Assembly (NCBI RefSeq): GCF_021728295.1
Contig: NZ_JAKJXE010000018.1
Location: 1-64,000, forward strand
Source: Pseudomonas petrae
Lineage (GTDB): Bacteria; Pseudomonadota; Gammaproteobacteria; Pseudomonadales; Pseudomonadaceae
DNA length: 64,000 nt
Direction: 5' to 3'
Below, one piece after another: positions 1 through 8,911 of the stretch (within the stretch, counting starts at the first letter, position 1; each line of letters begins with the position of its first letter). The translations under genes and the position numbers were made by a program. The notes beneath the pieces are model-generated. The model did no database searches, was not told the origin of the DNA, and saw nothing but the letters and a program-made list of their open reading frames with translations.

Positions 1-62
1 GCCGTCCGTTAATCTGCGTTCCTGACGCTAATACGCGGTGGATGACCATTCCGCATCCTGGC

Positions 63-623
63 TTACTCGTCACGCCCTTCCATCATGGTCCGCTTGAGGA
101 TTGCGTACACCGCACCTGCGCCGCCATGCTTGGCGATGCACGAAGCAAATCCCAATACCTGCTGGTGCTGGCGCAACCATGTGTTGACGTGGCTCTTGAT
201 CATCGGCCGCTTGCCATCCAGCCGCACCGCCTTGCCGTGGGTGATGCGCACGCAGCGCACTTCGAGTTTTGCCGCCTCGGCCAGGAATTCCCACATCGTC
301 TCGCGCGCCATTTCGACGCTCATGCCATGCAGGTCCAGGCTGCCTTCGAAGCTGATCTGCCCAAGCTTGAGCTTGCGCATCTGGCCTTCCTGCACCCCGT
401 CACGTGCCCAGTACAGCGTGTCTTCAGGGCCGACGTCGATCACAAACTGGTCTGACAAACCGTCAACGGTGATCGTCGCATCGGAGCGCACGGTGGCGGC
501 CTGACGCAATTTGGCCAGGTTCTTACGGTCTGTTTTGGGTTTCCCTACGTCCGCATGTTCAGTCTTGATCGGCTTTACGCCGCGAATCTCACTTCTGAAC
601 AGGGAAAAGTCGTCGTCTTGCAT
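63..623 (-). CDS. Smr-domain protein (putative endonuclease)
   Basis: A protein of about 186 aa with a C-terminal Smr (small MutS-related) domain. The family hallmark LDLHG sits near residue 97, followed by a THGKA segment in place of the usual HGKG, and a C-terminal GGAGAVYAILKR stretch that matches the GGxGAxxVxL family end. Stand-alone Smr proteins are nucleases; E. coli SmrB cleaves mRNA at collided ribosomes, so a similar role is possible but not shown. I start at the internal ATG (MQDDDFSLFR) because GGAG lies six bases upstream; the longer frame upstream has no ribosome binding site. In Pseudomonas this gene commonly lies close to prmB, as it does here. Confidence 0.85.
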   Translation of the reverse strand: MQDDDFSLFRSEIRGVKPIKTEHADVGKPKTDRKNLAKLRQAATVRSDATITVDGLSDQFVIDVGPEDTLYWARDGVQEGQMRKLKLGQISFEGSLDLHGMSVEMARETMWEFLAEAAKLEVRCVRITHGKAVRLDGKRPMIKSHVNTWLRQHQQVLGFASCIAKHGGAGAVYAILKRTMMEGRDE

Positions 624-713
624 GGTGGTCTCCGCGAAGGGGGCCAGTTTAACCACGTCACGCCAGAATCGGCGCGACTATCGATGATTAACCAGCAGCG
701 GATGACGCGAAGG

Positions 714-1034
714 TCAGTCGTGTTTCTTCATCAGATGGGGGGACATGTTGAGTTCGCCGGCACGACGACGACGGCGACGACTGCGGCGCCAGAACCAGAT
801 GCCGACATACAGCATCAGCAAACCGACAATCACCGTCACCACGGCGCCAGCCGGACTCGCGTTGAGTTCGCCCAGCGCGACAGGGTTGCCGATCAAACTG
901 GCCACGCCGGCCATGGCCAGCAGCACGCCAGCGGTAGCCAGAACGGCCGAAATCGCAGCAATTATGCGCATCCGCCAGCTGCCTTGGCCCTTGGGGCGCA
1001 GGCGACGGGCATCAAAACCATCGGATATTTTCAT
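714..1034 (-). CDS. Small two-helix membrane protein, unknown function
   Basis: A 106-aa protein with two hydrophobic helices (about residues 22-48 and 62-81), followed by a strongly basic run (RRSRRRRRRAG) that should stay in the cytoplasm by the positive-inside rule. No enzymatic motif is visible. The N-terminus is basic (DARRLRPKGQGSWR), which suggests both ends are cytoplasmic. It lies between the Smr gene and the cysteine-hydrolase-like gene, all on the minus strand with gaps of 90 and 233 bases, so co-transcription is possible but not evident. I do not recognise a named family. Confidence 0.6.
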   Translation of the reverse strand: MKISDGFDARRLRPKGQGSWRMRIIAAISAVLATAGVLLAMAGVASLIGNPVALGELNASPAGAVVTVIVGLLMLYVGIWFWRRSRRRRRRAGELNMSPHLMKKHD

Positions 1035-1267
1035 TCCGATTTCCTCTATGGGTATCGGCGCTCTGACCAGTACAGGGTGGTGTGGTTCCCGCCTGGCCAG
1101 GTTTCAGGGGCATCACGGGTCGATAACGGATAGGCGGTCAGGTGAACAGGATCACCCTGCCTGACGACTGCATTTGTACGCCTTTTCTACAGGAACTGCC
1201 GGAAAATGATCTGCGCGAGGGGCATGCGCAGTCAGCTCGGTTACAACAGCTCCTGTCGAGCGCGGGT

Positions 1268-1891
1268 TCAGATCAGGTCTTTGGTCAGCGCCAGTTTGGC
1301 GAAGTTGTCGTTCATGATTGCCATCTCCGCCTGCTGCACCAGCTCGGCCTTGATGACGCCGCTCGGGGTCGGCAGGTCGCGGGTGGCGCAGGCGTCTTCA
1401 ACCAGCGTGCAGCGAAACCCGTAATCCTTGGCCGCGCGCACGGTGGTGCTGACGCTGGAGTGGCTCATGAACCCGCAGACCACGAGGTCAAGCCGGCCAC
1501 GGCTTTCCAGCAGGCTGTGCAGGGTAGTGCGGTCGTCGGTGGAGACGGTGCCATTCAGCGCATTGGGCAGGCGTTTTTCGATGATGATTTCATCACCCTG
1601 AGGCTGCAATTCGGGGACAAATTGACCGCGCTCGCCTTGGGGATCAAACATCCCGCCCACGGTGCCCAGATGGCGCACGTGAATGATTGGCGACTTCGCT
1701 GCACGCGCTGCTTCGACCAGTTTGACGATGTTATTGATGGCGTCCTGAACGCCGGTCAGGGCGAGGGGGCCGCTGAGGTATTCCTTTTGCGCATCGATGA
1801 TGATCAGGGTGGCATTACTCAAGGTGGCCGCTGCGTATTCACGGCCACTGAGTTGAAACATGGTCTTCGGACCAGTGTTTGAAACAGACAT
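1268..1891 (-). CDS. Isochorismatase-fold hydrolase with Ser in place of the catalytic Cys
   Basis: A 207-aa isochorismatase-like (cysteine hydrolase superfamily) protein. The conserved acid is D33 in LIIIDAQKEY and the conserved base K106 in IIEKRLPNAL. The nucleophile block reads GFMSHSSVSTTVRAA, where nucleophilic members have a Cys (GxMTHMCVSTT), so residue 146 is Ser. C139, in VVCG, is upstream of the nucleophile elbow. Members without the Cys exist (EntB and PhzD isochorismatases), so it may hydrolyse a vinyl ether, be inactive, or use Ser. AAGGAG lies about eight bases before the ATG. It is divergent from prmB across about 250 bases. Confidence 0.85.
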   Translation of the reverse strand: MSVSNTGPKTMFQLSGREYAAATLSNATLIIIDAQKEYLSGPLALTGVQDAINNIVKLVEAARAAKSPIIHVRHLGTVGGMFDPQGERGQFVPELQPQGDEIIIEKRLPNALNGTVSTDDRTTLHSLLESRGRLDLVVCGFMSHSSVSTTVRAAKDYGFRCTLVEDACATRDLPTPSGVIKAELVQQAEMAIMNDNFAKLALTKDLI

Positions 1892-2144
1892 CGGGGGGCT
1901 CCTTCGAGTGGGGCTTTTGCCACATTGTCCACTGGCAGAGCGATTCTGTGAACCGCCATGCTCACAGGCCTCGCTTTTTTGCCGGGCTTCAAGCCGTCGG
2001 GCAGGTCGCGGTTGCTGTCATAGTGCCTGCAAAACGAGGCAAAGACTGCGGAAAGTTTCGCGCGTGGCCGCCGCGCCCGGTGCGGGATCGTTTGTTGCGT
2101 GGATGGCTGATAGAATCGCCCGTCGTTTTTTCAAGGAGTCTGCC

Positions 2145-3053
2145 GTGATCACTTCCCGCCTGCGCACCCTGCGCGATCATATCCGTTGGGCTGTCAGCCG
2201 TTTCCATGGGGAAGACCTGTTTTTCGGTCATGGCACCGACAACGCGTGGGACGAAGCTCGCCAACTGGTGCTCGGCGCCCTGCATTTGCCGTGGGAAATT
2301 GCCGACAGTTACCTGGACTGCAACCTTGAAGACGAAGAGCTGGTTGAGGTTCAACACCTGATCAAGCGACGCATTGAGGAGCGCGTGCCCACGGCGTATC
2401 TGCTGGGTGAGGCGTGGTTCTGCGGGATGTCATTCATCGTCGACGAGCGCGTGCTGATTCCGCGCTCGCCCATCGGTGAATTGATCGAACAGCGGTTCGC
2501 ACCCTGGCTGGCCAACGATCCGGCGCGAATTCTTGACCTCTGCACCGGCTCCGGCTGCATTGGCATCGCCTGCGCCGACGTGTTCCCCAACGCTGAAGTG
2601 GTGTTGGCCGATCTGTCGTTCGAGGCGCTGGAAGTGGCAAATCAGAACATCGAGCGCCATGGTGTGGATCAGCACGTGTACACCGTGCAGGGCGATGGTT
2701 TTGACGGTCTGCCGGGTCAGCGTTTTGACCTGATCGTGTCCAACCCGCCGTACGTCGATGCCGAAGATTTCGCCGACATGCCCGATGAATACCAGCACGA
2801 ACCCGAGCTGGCGCTGGCCTGCGGTGACGACGGCTTGAATCTGGTGCGTCGCATGCTGGCCCAGGCTGCGGATCATCTGAACGAGAAGGGCTTGTTGATC
2901 GTGGAAGTCGGCAACAGCCAGGTTCACGTCGAAGCGCTGTACCCGGAAGTGGATTTCGCCTGGCTGGAATTCGAGCGTGGCGGCCACGGCGTGTTCATGC
3001 TGACGGCCGAGCAGTGCCGCAATCATCAAGACCTGTTCGCGGCGCGGGTGTAG
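2145..3053 (+). CDS. prmB: Ribosomal protein uL3 N5-glutamine methyltransferase PrmB
   Basis: A 302-aa class I SAM-dependent methyltransferase. It carries the SAM-binding DLCTGSGCIGIA motif, the acidic end of strand 2 (VVLADLS), and the diagnostic NPPY (VSNPPYVDAEDF) that binds the glutamine side chain. An N-terminal helical domain precedes this, as in PrmB/PrmC. Assignment to PrmB (ribosomal protein L3) over PrmC (release factors) rests on the N-terminal region (ITSRLRTLRDHIRWAVSRF, RIEERVPTAYLLGEAWF) and the neighbouring aroC, a common PrmB context. The GTG start is chosen because AAGGAG lies six bases upstream; the open frame extends much further 5' but has no comparable site. Confidence 0.93.
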   Translation: MITSRLRTLRDHIRWAVSRFHGEDLFFGHGTDNAWDEARQLVLGALHLPWEIADSYLDCNLEDEELVEVQHLIKRRIEERVPTAYLLGEAWFCGMSFIVDERVLIPRSPIGELIEQRFAPWLANDPARILDLCTGSGCIGIACADVFPNAEVVLADLSFEALEVANQNIERHGVDQHVYTVQGDGFDGLPGQRFDLIVSNPPYVDAEDFADMPDEYQHEPELALACGDDGLNLVRRMLAQAADHLNEKGLLIVEVGNSQVHVEALYPEVDFAWLEFERGGHGVFMLTAEQCRNHQDLFAARV

Positions 3054-3062
3054 GCAAGCAAT

Positions 3063-3298
3063 CGGCTGGCCTCTTCCCGGCTAAAGCCGGTCCTACCCGC
3101 ATGCAACGTAGGACCGGCTTCAGCCGGGAAGGCGTCGGCATTCACACCACAAATCTAATGGCAAGCACACCGGCCTCTTCCCGGCCAAAGCCGGTCCTAC
3201 TCGCATGCAACCCGTAGGACCGGCTTCAGCCGGGAAGGCGCCGGCATTCACACCACATATCTGATGGCAAGCACACCGGCCTCTTACCGCCTTAACGC
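3063..3298. repeat. REP palindromes (CCGGCTnnAGCCGG family), about 2 units
   Basis: The palindromic core TCCCGGCTAAAGCCGGTCC and its inverse occur in alternating orientation about four times, with a spacing of 106 bases between the two forward GTAGGACCGG copies (3108 and 3214). A third, degenerate unit follows (CTCTTACCGCCTTAACGCCGGG). The repeats sit between the convergent ends of prmB and the next gene, the typical place for Pseudomonas REP/BIME elements. Confidence 0.9.
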
Positions 3299-3302
3299 CG
3301 GG

Positions 3303-4103
3303 TCACCGATGCGTCGCAATCCAGATCAGCAGGCCGGCCTGAAACACGGCAAAGGTGACCAGGCAGGCGATGGTGAAGCGCAAGCCGCTGTCGTCCCGGC
3401 GGTATTTGCTGACCTTGTCTTCCGATTTCTTGATCGTGACGTCCTGTTCCTGAATTCTCTGTTCGGCCTGTTGCAACATCTGCGCGGCGTCGAGGATCTG
3501 CACGACCTGGATTTTGTCGGCGTTCCAGGTGTTATTGAGGTTGCCGACCTTGGCGTCCTTGATGGTGCCTTTCAGGTGCTGCGCATCGGCGTAGACAACT
3601 TCGAAACCCTGGGTCTTGAGGAAGTGATCACGACGCAGGCGTGTGTCCTCGTTGAGCGCATCCTTGTTGGCCAGCGCAATGCCTTCGATCTTGTACTCGG
3701 CGCAACGTTTCTGCGCCCAGCTGATGCCCTGAGCCAGCATGAAACGCCCCATGCCGCGGTTCCACGGATCGATCTGCAAGCCTGATGCAGGGCCCACGCG
3801 AACGCTTCGATTGGCGTGATCCACCCAGATATCCAGATGATTCTGCTCCTTGCGGGTCTTTTGCCCCGGCAGCTGATAGCTCATGCGCAGCAGGCTGAAT
3901 TCCTTGTTGTGGCGCTCGGCCTTGCCGAACTCGACGAAGCGCAGCGGGCGGGCGCCGGTTGCGCGGTCGGTAGGCAGGGGCGCCAGACGCAGCATCGAGA
4001 AGTGCTCGGCGTGCACTTCTTCCCACAAGACAGGCGCGGCGACCTCGCCTTCTTTGGCATCGGTCGGCTCGACCGCGTCGGTTTGCATGGTTGCTTCTGT
4101 CAT
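3303..4103 (-). CDS. Predicted C-tail-anchored protein, unknown function
   Basis: A protein of about 266 aa. The N-terminal two thirds is soluble and contains a segment (GRFMLAQGISWAQKR...IEGIALANKDA...LRRDHFLKTQGFEVVY) that looks like the core of an acetyltransferase (GNAT) fold, though no acetyl-CoA P-loop is clear. A predicted coiled coil follows (about 205-240, MLQQAEQRIQEQDVTIKKSEDKV) and then one hydrophobic helix ending six residues from the C-terminus (FTIACLVTFAVFQAGLLIWIATHR), which suggests a tail-anchored inner-membrane protein. The start MTEATMQTD is chosen over an upstream in-frame ATG; the ribosome binding site is weak. I know no function for it. Confidence 0.7.
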   Translation of the reverse strand: MTEATMQTDAVEPTDAKEGEVAAPVLWEEVHAEHFSMLRLAPLPTDRATGARPLRFVEFGKAERHNKEFSLLRMSYQLPGQKTRKEQNHLDIWVDHANRSVRVGPASGLQIDPWNRGMGRFMLAQGISWAQKRCAEYKIEGIALANKDALNEDTRLRRDHFLKTQGFEVVYADAQHLKGTIKDAKVGNLNNTWNADKIQVVQILDAAQMLQQAEQRIQEQDVTIKKSEDKVSKYRRDDSGLRFTIACLVTFAVFQAGLLIWIATHR

Positions 4104-4237
4104 CACGGCGATCCTGTTATCGACATTGCCCGGCACATGGCACCGGCACACGGTGCCAGCAGACAGTTATCGGCCGTTTCTGACGAAGCTGAAGGGATCG
4201 TGCGTCAACTCGCGCGTTGAGTTGAAGAGCACCGGCC

Positions 4238-5233
4238 TCAGGCGGCCGGTACCGAGTCGAGAAATTTCAGGATGCGATCGGTCACTTCGCTGGCCAACGG
4301 CAACTGCGGATCCTTGTAGGAAGCCAACTGCCGCTTGATGTCCATGGGCACGATACGCAGCACGTGGTTCATGCCGTCGATGATCGCCAGTTGCGAGTCG
4401 GGTTTGGCCTTGTGCAGCAGCTCGGCGTCGCCCACGCCCACCTGCATGTCGTTGCGCCCCTGAATGATCAGCGTCGGGATTTTCAACTGCCCGAACGCCG
4501 CCGTCGGGTTCTGCCGGAACAGTGAAATCAGATACGGCTGCACGCTCGGGCGGAAAACCACCTGAAGGGGCTCGGGCACGTCGCTGTCAGTCTTGCCGGC
4601 TTTGATCTCCTCGATCAGTTGCTCGCTGCGCGCCAGCAGCGCAGGAGGGAGGCGATCCTGCAGTTGCTCGCGGACCACTTGATCCACCGGGCGACCGGTG
4701 CCCGCCACGGAGATCAACGCCACGGCGCCCGCGCGTTCCGCCGCGAGGGTAGCGACGAGCGCGCCCTCGCTGTGGCCCATCAGGATCAAAGGCCCCAGGC
4801 GCGGGTCGGTTTTGAGTTTGGCGCTCCAGGCGACGGCGTCGTCGACGTACTTCTCGATGCTCAGATCGCGCTCGTCCGGGGTGGCGGGGCGACTGGCCGC
4901 GACACCGCGCTTGTCATATCGCACGCTGGCGATGTTGTGCTTGGCGAGGATCAGGGCGAGACGCTTCATGCTGTCGTTGCGTCCGCCGTCGGAGTTGTTG
5001 CCGTCACGGTCGGTCGGCCCTGAACCTGCGATGATCAACACCACCGGCACCGGATTCGGTGACTTGGGCAGCAGCAGCGTGCCGAATAGCTCGCCGGTGC
5101 CGGTGTCCAGGCTGATGGGGCGCTGCAGCACGACGGGCGTTCCGGCGTGGGCGATGGATGACAGCAGGGTCAGGCTCAAGATGATCGCTCGCAGCGGCCA
5201 GAAGCCGCGAATCAGGGGTAAGGCGCTTAGCAT
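4238..5233 (-). CDS. Secreted alpha/beta hydrolase
   Basis: A 331-aa alpha/beta hydrolase. An N-terminal hydrophobic stretch ending in SSIAHA (cleavage expected after residue 30) predicts Sec export. The oxyanion strand reads IIAGSGPTDRDGNN, the nucleophile elbow GHSEG puts the serine at 155, and the acid/His regions are visible as IIQGRNDMQVG and DGMNHVLR. The GSGPTDRDGN block is typical of the family that includes serine aminopeptidase S33-like esterases. The substrate is unknown. It is transcribed divergently from aroC with about 130 bases between start codons. Confidence 0.88.
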   Translation of the reverse strand: MLSALPLIRGFWPLRAIILSLTLLSSIAHAGTPVVLQRPISLDTGTGELFGTLLLPKSPNPVPVVLIIAGSGPTDRDGNNSDGGRNDSMKRLALILAKHNIASVRYDKRGVAASRPATPDERDLSIEKYVDDAVAWSAKLKTDPRLGPLILMGHSEGALVATLAAERAGAVALISVAGTGRPVDQVVREQLQDRLPPALLARSEQLIEEIKAGKTDSDVPEPLQVVFRPSVQPYLISLFRQNPTAAFGQLKIPTLIIQGRNDMQVGVGDAELLHKAKPDSQLAIIDGMNHVLRIVPMDIKRQLASYKDPQLPLASEVTDRILKFLDSVPAA

Positions 5234-5360
5234 TGCAGGACCGTCATCAATAAAGTGTCAATTGGACGCGGGCAAATGAATAAGGTTCGAGGATGAACTG
5301 CGCCATAAGCCTGCGTATACTGGCGCGCTTGAGTTTTTGAACGTCTTCGGAGCCTCCCGC

Positions 5361-6452
5361 ATGTCCGGCAATACCTACGGCAAGCTGTTCACTGTCACCA
5401 CTGCCGGCGAAAGCCACGGTCCTGCACTGGTTGCCATCGTTGACGGCTGCCCGCCGGGCATCGAGCTGTCGCTGGAAGACCTGCAGCGTGACCTCGACCG
5501 CCGCAAGCCGGGGACCAGCCGCCACACCACCCAGCGTCAGGAGCCCGACGAGGTCGAAATCCTCTCTGGCGTCTTCGAAGGCAAGACCACCGGCGCGTCC
5601 ATCGGCCTGCTGATTCGCAACACCGATCAGAAGTCCAAGGACTACTCCGCGATCAAGGACCTGTTCCGGCCCGCCCACGCCGATTACACCTACCACCATA
5701 AATACGGCATCCGCGACTACCGTGGCGGCGGTCGTAGCTCCGCGCGGGAGACCGCCATGCGCGTCGCAGCCGGTGCCATCGCCAAGAAGTTTCTCGCCAC
5801 TCAGGGCATTACCGTTCGCGGTTACATGAGCCAGCTCGGCCCGATCGAAATCCCGTTCAAGACTTGGGATTCGGTGGAAGACAACGCCTTCTTCAGCCCC
5901 GACCCGAGCAAGGTGCCGGAGCTGGAAGCCTACATGGATCAACTGCGTCGCGATCAGGATTCAGTGGGCGCGAAGATCACCGTCGTCGCCGAAGGGGTGA
6001 TGCCGGGGCTGGGCGAGCCGATTTTCGACCGTCTCGACGCCGAACTCGCCCACGCGCTGATGAGCATCAACGCGGTCAAGGGCGTCGAGATCGGCGCCGG
6101 CTTTGCCAGCGTTGCCCAGCGCGGCACCGAGCACCGCGATGAAATGAGCCCCGAGGGTTTTCTGTCGAACAACGCCGGCGGCATTCTGGGCGGGATTTCA
6201 TCCGGGCAGCCGATCGTGGCGCACCTGGCCCTGAAAGCGACCTCCAGCATCACCACGCCGGGGCACTCGATCGACGTTGATGGCAACTCCGTCGAGGTCA
6301 TCACCAAGGGCCGCCACGACCCGTGCGTCGGCATCCGCGCCACGCCCATTGCCGAAGCGATGATGGCCATCGTGCTGGTCGACCACTTGCTGCGCCATCG
6401 CGGGCAAAACAGCGATGTGCGCGTGACGACGCCGATTCTGGGTCAGCTGTAA
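5361..6452 (+). CDS. aroC: Chorismate synthase
   Basis: A 363-aa protein, the usual length for AroC, which converts 5-enolpyruvylshikimate-3-phosphate to chorismate with reduced FMN, the last common step of aromatic amino-acid synthesis. Family signatures are present: GESHGPALVAIVDGCPPG near the N-terminus, RPAHADYTYHHKYGIRDYRGGGRSSARETAMRVAAGA in the middle, and ITKGRHDPCVGIRATPIAEAM near the C-terminus. The ATG is preceded by GGAG nine bases upstream. An MFS permease gene follows after 37 bases and may be co-transcribed. Confidence 0.98.
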   Translation: MSGNTYGKLFTVTTAGESHGPALVAIVDGCPPGIELSLEDLQRDLDRRKPGTSRHTTQRQEPDEVEILSGVFEGKTTGASIGLLIRNTDQKSKDYSAIKDLFRPAHADYTYHHKYGIRDYRGGGRSSARETAMRVAAGAIAKKFLATQGITVRGYMSQLGPIEIPFKTWDSVEDNAFFSPDPSKVPELEAYMDQLRRDQDSVGAKITVVAEGVMPGLGEPIFDRLDAELAHALMSINAVKGVEIGAGFASVAQRGTEHRDEMSPEGFLSNNAGGILGGISSGQPIVAHLALKATSSITTPGHSIDVDGNSVEVITKGRHDPCVGIRATPIAEAMMAIVLVDHLLRHRGQNSDVRVTTPILGQL

Positions 6453-6489
6453 TGCCTGAGCCGCGCGTCGCCGCCACGGTCATCTGAGC

Positions 6490-7638
6490 GTGGCAGCGCT
6501 TCCTTACTGGCGGCTCGCCAGCTTCTACCTGTTCTATTTCGCCTTGCTCGGGGCCACGGCGCCCTACATGGCGCTGTACTTCAGCCACTTGGGATTTTCC
6601 GCCGCGCGCATCGGCGAACTGGTGGCGATCCCGATGCTGATGCGCTGCGTTGCGCCCAATGTCTGGGGCTGGCTCGGCGATTACACCGGCCGACGTCTGA
6701 CCATCGTGCGCTTCGGCGCCATTTGCGGATTGGCGTGCTTTAGCCTGATTCTCGTCGACACGTCCTACGCCTGGCTGGCGATGGTCATGGCCCTCTATGC
6801 GTTTTTCTGGCATGCGGTTCTGCCGCAGTTTGAAGTCATCACGCTGACGCATTTGCAAGGCCAGACTTCCCGCTACAGCCAGATCCGGCTGTGGGGATCG
6901 ATCGGCTTCATCCTCTCGGTGGTGGTGTTGGGCCGGATGCTGGAGTGGTTCAGCCTGGATGACTACCCGCAACTGCTGCTGTTGATCCTACTCGGCATTG
7001 TTGCCAGCAGTTGGTGGGTGCCGAACGCGCAGCCGGTGGTCTCGGGTGTGCGGGTCGCGGGCGAGGGGTTTCTCAGGCAATTGATCAGGCCGGGCGTGCT
7101 GGCGTTTTACATCAGCGTCGCCCTGATACAACTGAGCCACGGGCCGTATAACACCTTTCTCACGCTGCACCTGGAACACCTCGGTTACAACCGCGGCATC
7201 ATTGGCCTGCTTTGGGCGCTGGGGGTGATCGCCGAAGTGTTGATGTTCATGGTCATGAGCCGTGTGCTGCAGCGGTTCAGCGTTCGTCAGGTGCTGATCA
7301 CCAGCTTCGTGATCGCTGCATTGCGCTGGCTTTTGCTGGGTAATCTGGCCGATCATCTGGCAATTCTGATCGTCGCCCAACTGATGCACGCGGCTACCTT
7401 CGGCAGCTTTCATGCCTCGGCCGTGCATTACGTGCAACGCAGCTTTGGCCCGCGCCAGCAAGGTCAGGGTCAGGCATTGTATGCCGCCCTTTCCGGCACT
7501 GGCGGGGCGATGGGCGCTTTGTATTCCGGGTACAGCTGGAACGCGCTGGGCGCCAGTTGGACCTTTGCCATTGCGAGTCTGGCGGCCGTGGCCGCTGCTG
7601 TTCTGACCGCCACATGTATGAAAGAGGAGCGCGTATGA
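6490..7638 (+). CDS. MFS transporter, HcaT/nucleoside-symporter-like
   Basis: A 382-aa membrane protein with about 12 hydrophobic helices and the MFS_1-like pattern of the phenylpropionate permease (HcaT) family: an N-terminal LASFYLFYFALLGATAPYMALYFSHLGFSAARIGEL block and SRYSQIRLWGSIGFI before helix 5. The start is GTG, with no strong ribosome binding site in view, so it may be translationally coupled to aroC or start elsewhere. Its stop codon overlaps the mtnB start by four bases (ATGA), which places it in the same transcript as the methionine-salvage genes. Transport of a salvage-related metabolite is an attractive guess from context only. Confidence 0.85.
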   Translation: MAALPYWRLASFYLFYFALLGATAPYMALYFSHLGFSAARIGELVAIPMLMRCVAPNVWGWLGDYTGRRLTIVRFGAICGLACFSLILVDTSYAWLAMVMALYAFFWHAVLPQFEVITLTHLQGQTSRYSQIRLWGSIGFILSVVVLGRMLEWFSLDDYPQLLLLILLGIVASSWWVPNAQPVVSGVRVAGEGFLRQLIRPGVLAFYISVALIQLSHGPYNTFLTLHLEHLGYNRGIIGLLWALGVIAEVLMFMVMSRVLQRFSVRQVLITSFVIAALRWLLLGNLADHLAILIVAQLMHAATFGSFHASAVHYVQRSFGPRQQGQGQALYAALSGTGGAMGALYSGYSWNALGASWTFAIASLAAVAAAVLTATCMKEERV

Positions 7639-8249
7639 GTCGCGAAGCACTGGCTCGGGAAATCATCGAAGCGGGGCAGTTTCTGTACGGCCGGGGCTGG
7701 TCGCCTGCCACCAGCAGCAATTATTCCGTGCGCCTGTCGCCGACCGAAGCACTGCTGACCGTCTCCGGCAAGCACAAGGGCCAGTTGGGCGTGGACGACG
7801 TACTGGCCACCGACCTTGCCGGCAACAGCCTGGAGCCCGGCAAAAAGCCGTCGGCTGAAACCCTGCTGCACACGCAGCTTTATAGCTGCAAGCCGGCGGT
7901 GGGCGCCGTGCTCCACACCCATTCGGTCAACGCCACCGTGCTGTCCCGGCTCACTGCCGGTGATCATCTGGTGTTCGAGGACTACGAGCTGCAAAAGGCC
8001 TTCAGCGGCGTTTCTACCCATGAGTCGAAAGTGGTGGTGCCGATTTTCGACAATGATCAGGACATCGCCCGGCTCGCAGACAAGGTTCAGCCCTGGCTGG
8101 ATCAACACCCTGACTGCGCCGGTTACCTGATCCGCGGTCATGGTTTGTATACCTGGGGCGCGAAGATGAGCGATGCCTTGCGCCAGATCGAAGCCTTCGA
8201 ATTCTTGTTCGAATGCGAGCTCAAGACGCTGTCCGTGCTCAACCGCTGA
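7635..8249 (+). CDS. mtnB: Methylthioribulose-1-phosphate dehydratase
   Basis: A 204-aa class II aldolase/adducin-fold enzyme of the methionine salvage pathway, dehydrating 5-methylthioribulose-1-phosphate to the diketone intermediate. Visible landmarks are GRGWSPATSSNYSVRL, TVSGKHKGQL, the zinc-ligand block VLHTHSVNATVLS and LIRGHGLYTWG. The frame is open upstream inside the MFS gene, but the ATG at 7635 follows GAGGAG and overlaps the MFS stop, so it is the likely start. Next genes are mtnD and mtnC; mtnA, mtnK and mtnP are not in the window. Confidence 0.96.
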   Translation: MSREALAREIIEAGQFLYGRGWSPATSSNYSVRLSPTEALLTVSGKHKGQLGVDDVLATDLAGNSLEPGKKPSAETLLHTQLYSCKPAVGAVLHTHSVNATVLSRLTAGDHLVFEDYELQKAFSGVSTHESKVVVPIFDNDQDIARLADKVQPWLDQHPDCAGYLIRGHGLYTWGAKMSDALRQIEAFEFLFECELKTLSVLNR

Positions 8250-8359
8250 TCCCTGATCTCCGCAACGATCAATGCACCCCAGCGTTCCCACTGCCTGAAT
8301 CAACGCGTCGGATCGGCCCCAGAGCCGACAGACGCGGAACGAACCGAGGAAGCCCCGCA

Positions 8360-8905
8360 ATGAGCAGTCTGTCCGTTTACCACGTGTCATCCCCCGAGCT
8401 GCCCAACAAGGTGCTGACGCACCTGGAAGACATTGCCTCGACCCTGGCCGAGCACGGCGTGGCGTTCGACCGCTGGCAGGCGGCGACGCCGATCACTCCC
8501 GGTGCCAGTCAGGAGGAGGTCATCGCGGCCTACCGCACCCAGATCGACAGGCTGATGACCGAGCGCGGTTACGTGACCGTCGATGTGATCAGCCTCAACA
8601 GCGACCACCCGCAGAAGGCCGAGCTGCGCGCCAAGTTCCTTGAGGAGCATCAGCATGGCGAGGATGAAGTGCGTTTCTTCGTCGCCGGCCGTGGGCTGTT
8701 TACCCTGCACATCGACGATTTCGTCTATGCCGTGCTCTGTGAGAAAAACGACCTGATCTCGGTTCCGGCCGGCACCCGACACTGGTTCGACATGGGCGAG
8801 CACCCGCATTTCGTCGCCATTCGCCTGTTCAATAACCCGGAAGGCTGGGTGGCGAAGTTCACCGGCGAGAGCATCGCCAGCCAGTTCCCGCGTCTGGAAG
8901 ACTGA
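8360..8905 (+). CDS. mtnD: Acireductone dioxygenase
   Basis: A 181-aa cupin metalloenzyme that splits the acireductone of the methionine salvage pathway to the keto acid precursor of methionine (Fe form) or to methylthiopropionate and CO (Ni form). The metal ligand motif HQHGEDEVRFFVAGRGLF (H-x-H, E) and a later His (AGTRHWFDM) are intact. AGGA lies about ten bases upstream of the ATG. It follows mtnB after 110 bases and precedes mtnC by only six bases, consistent with one operon. Confidence 0.96.
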   Translation: MSSLSVYHVSSPELPNKVLTHLEDIASTLAEHGVAFDRWQAATPITPGASQEEVIAAYRTQIDRLMTERGYVTVDVISLNSDHPQKAELRAKFLEEHQHGEDEVRFFVAGRGLFTLHIDDFVYAVLCEKNDLISVPAGTRHWFDMGEHPHFVAIRLFNNPEGWVAKFTGESIASQFPRLED

Positions 8906-8911
8906 TTCATC

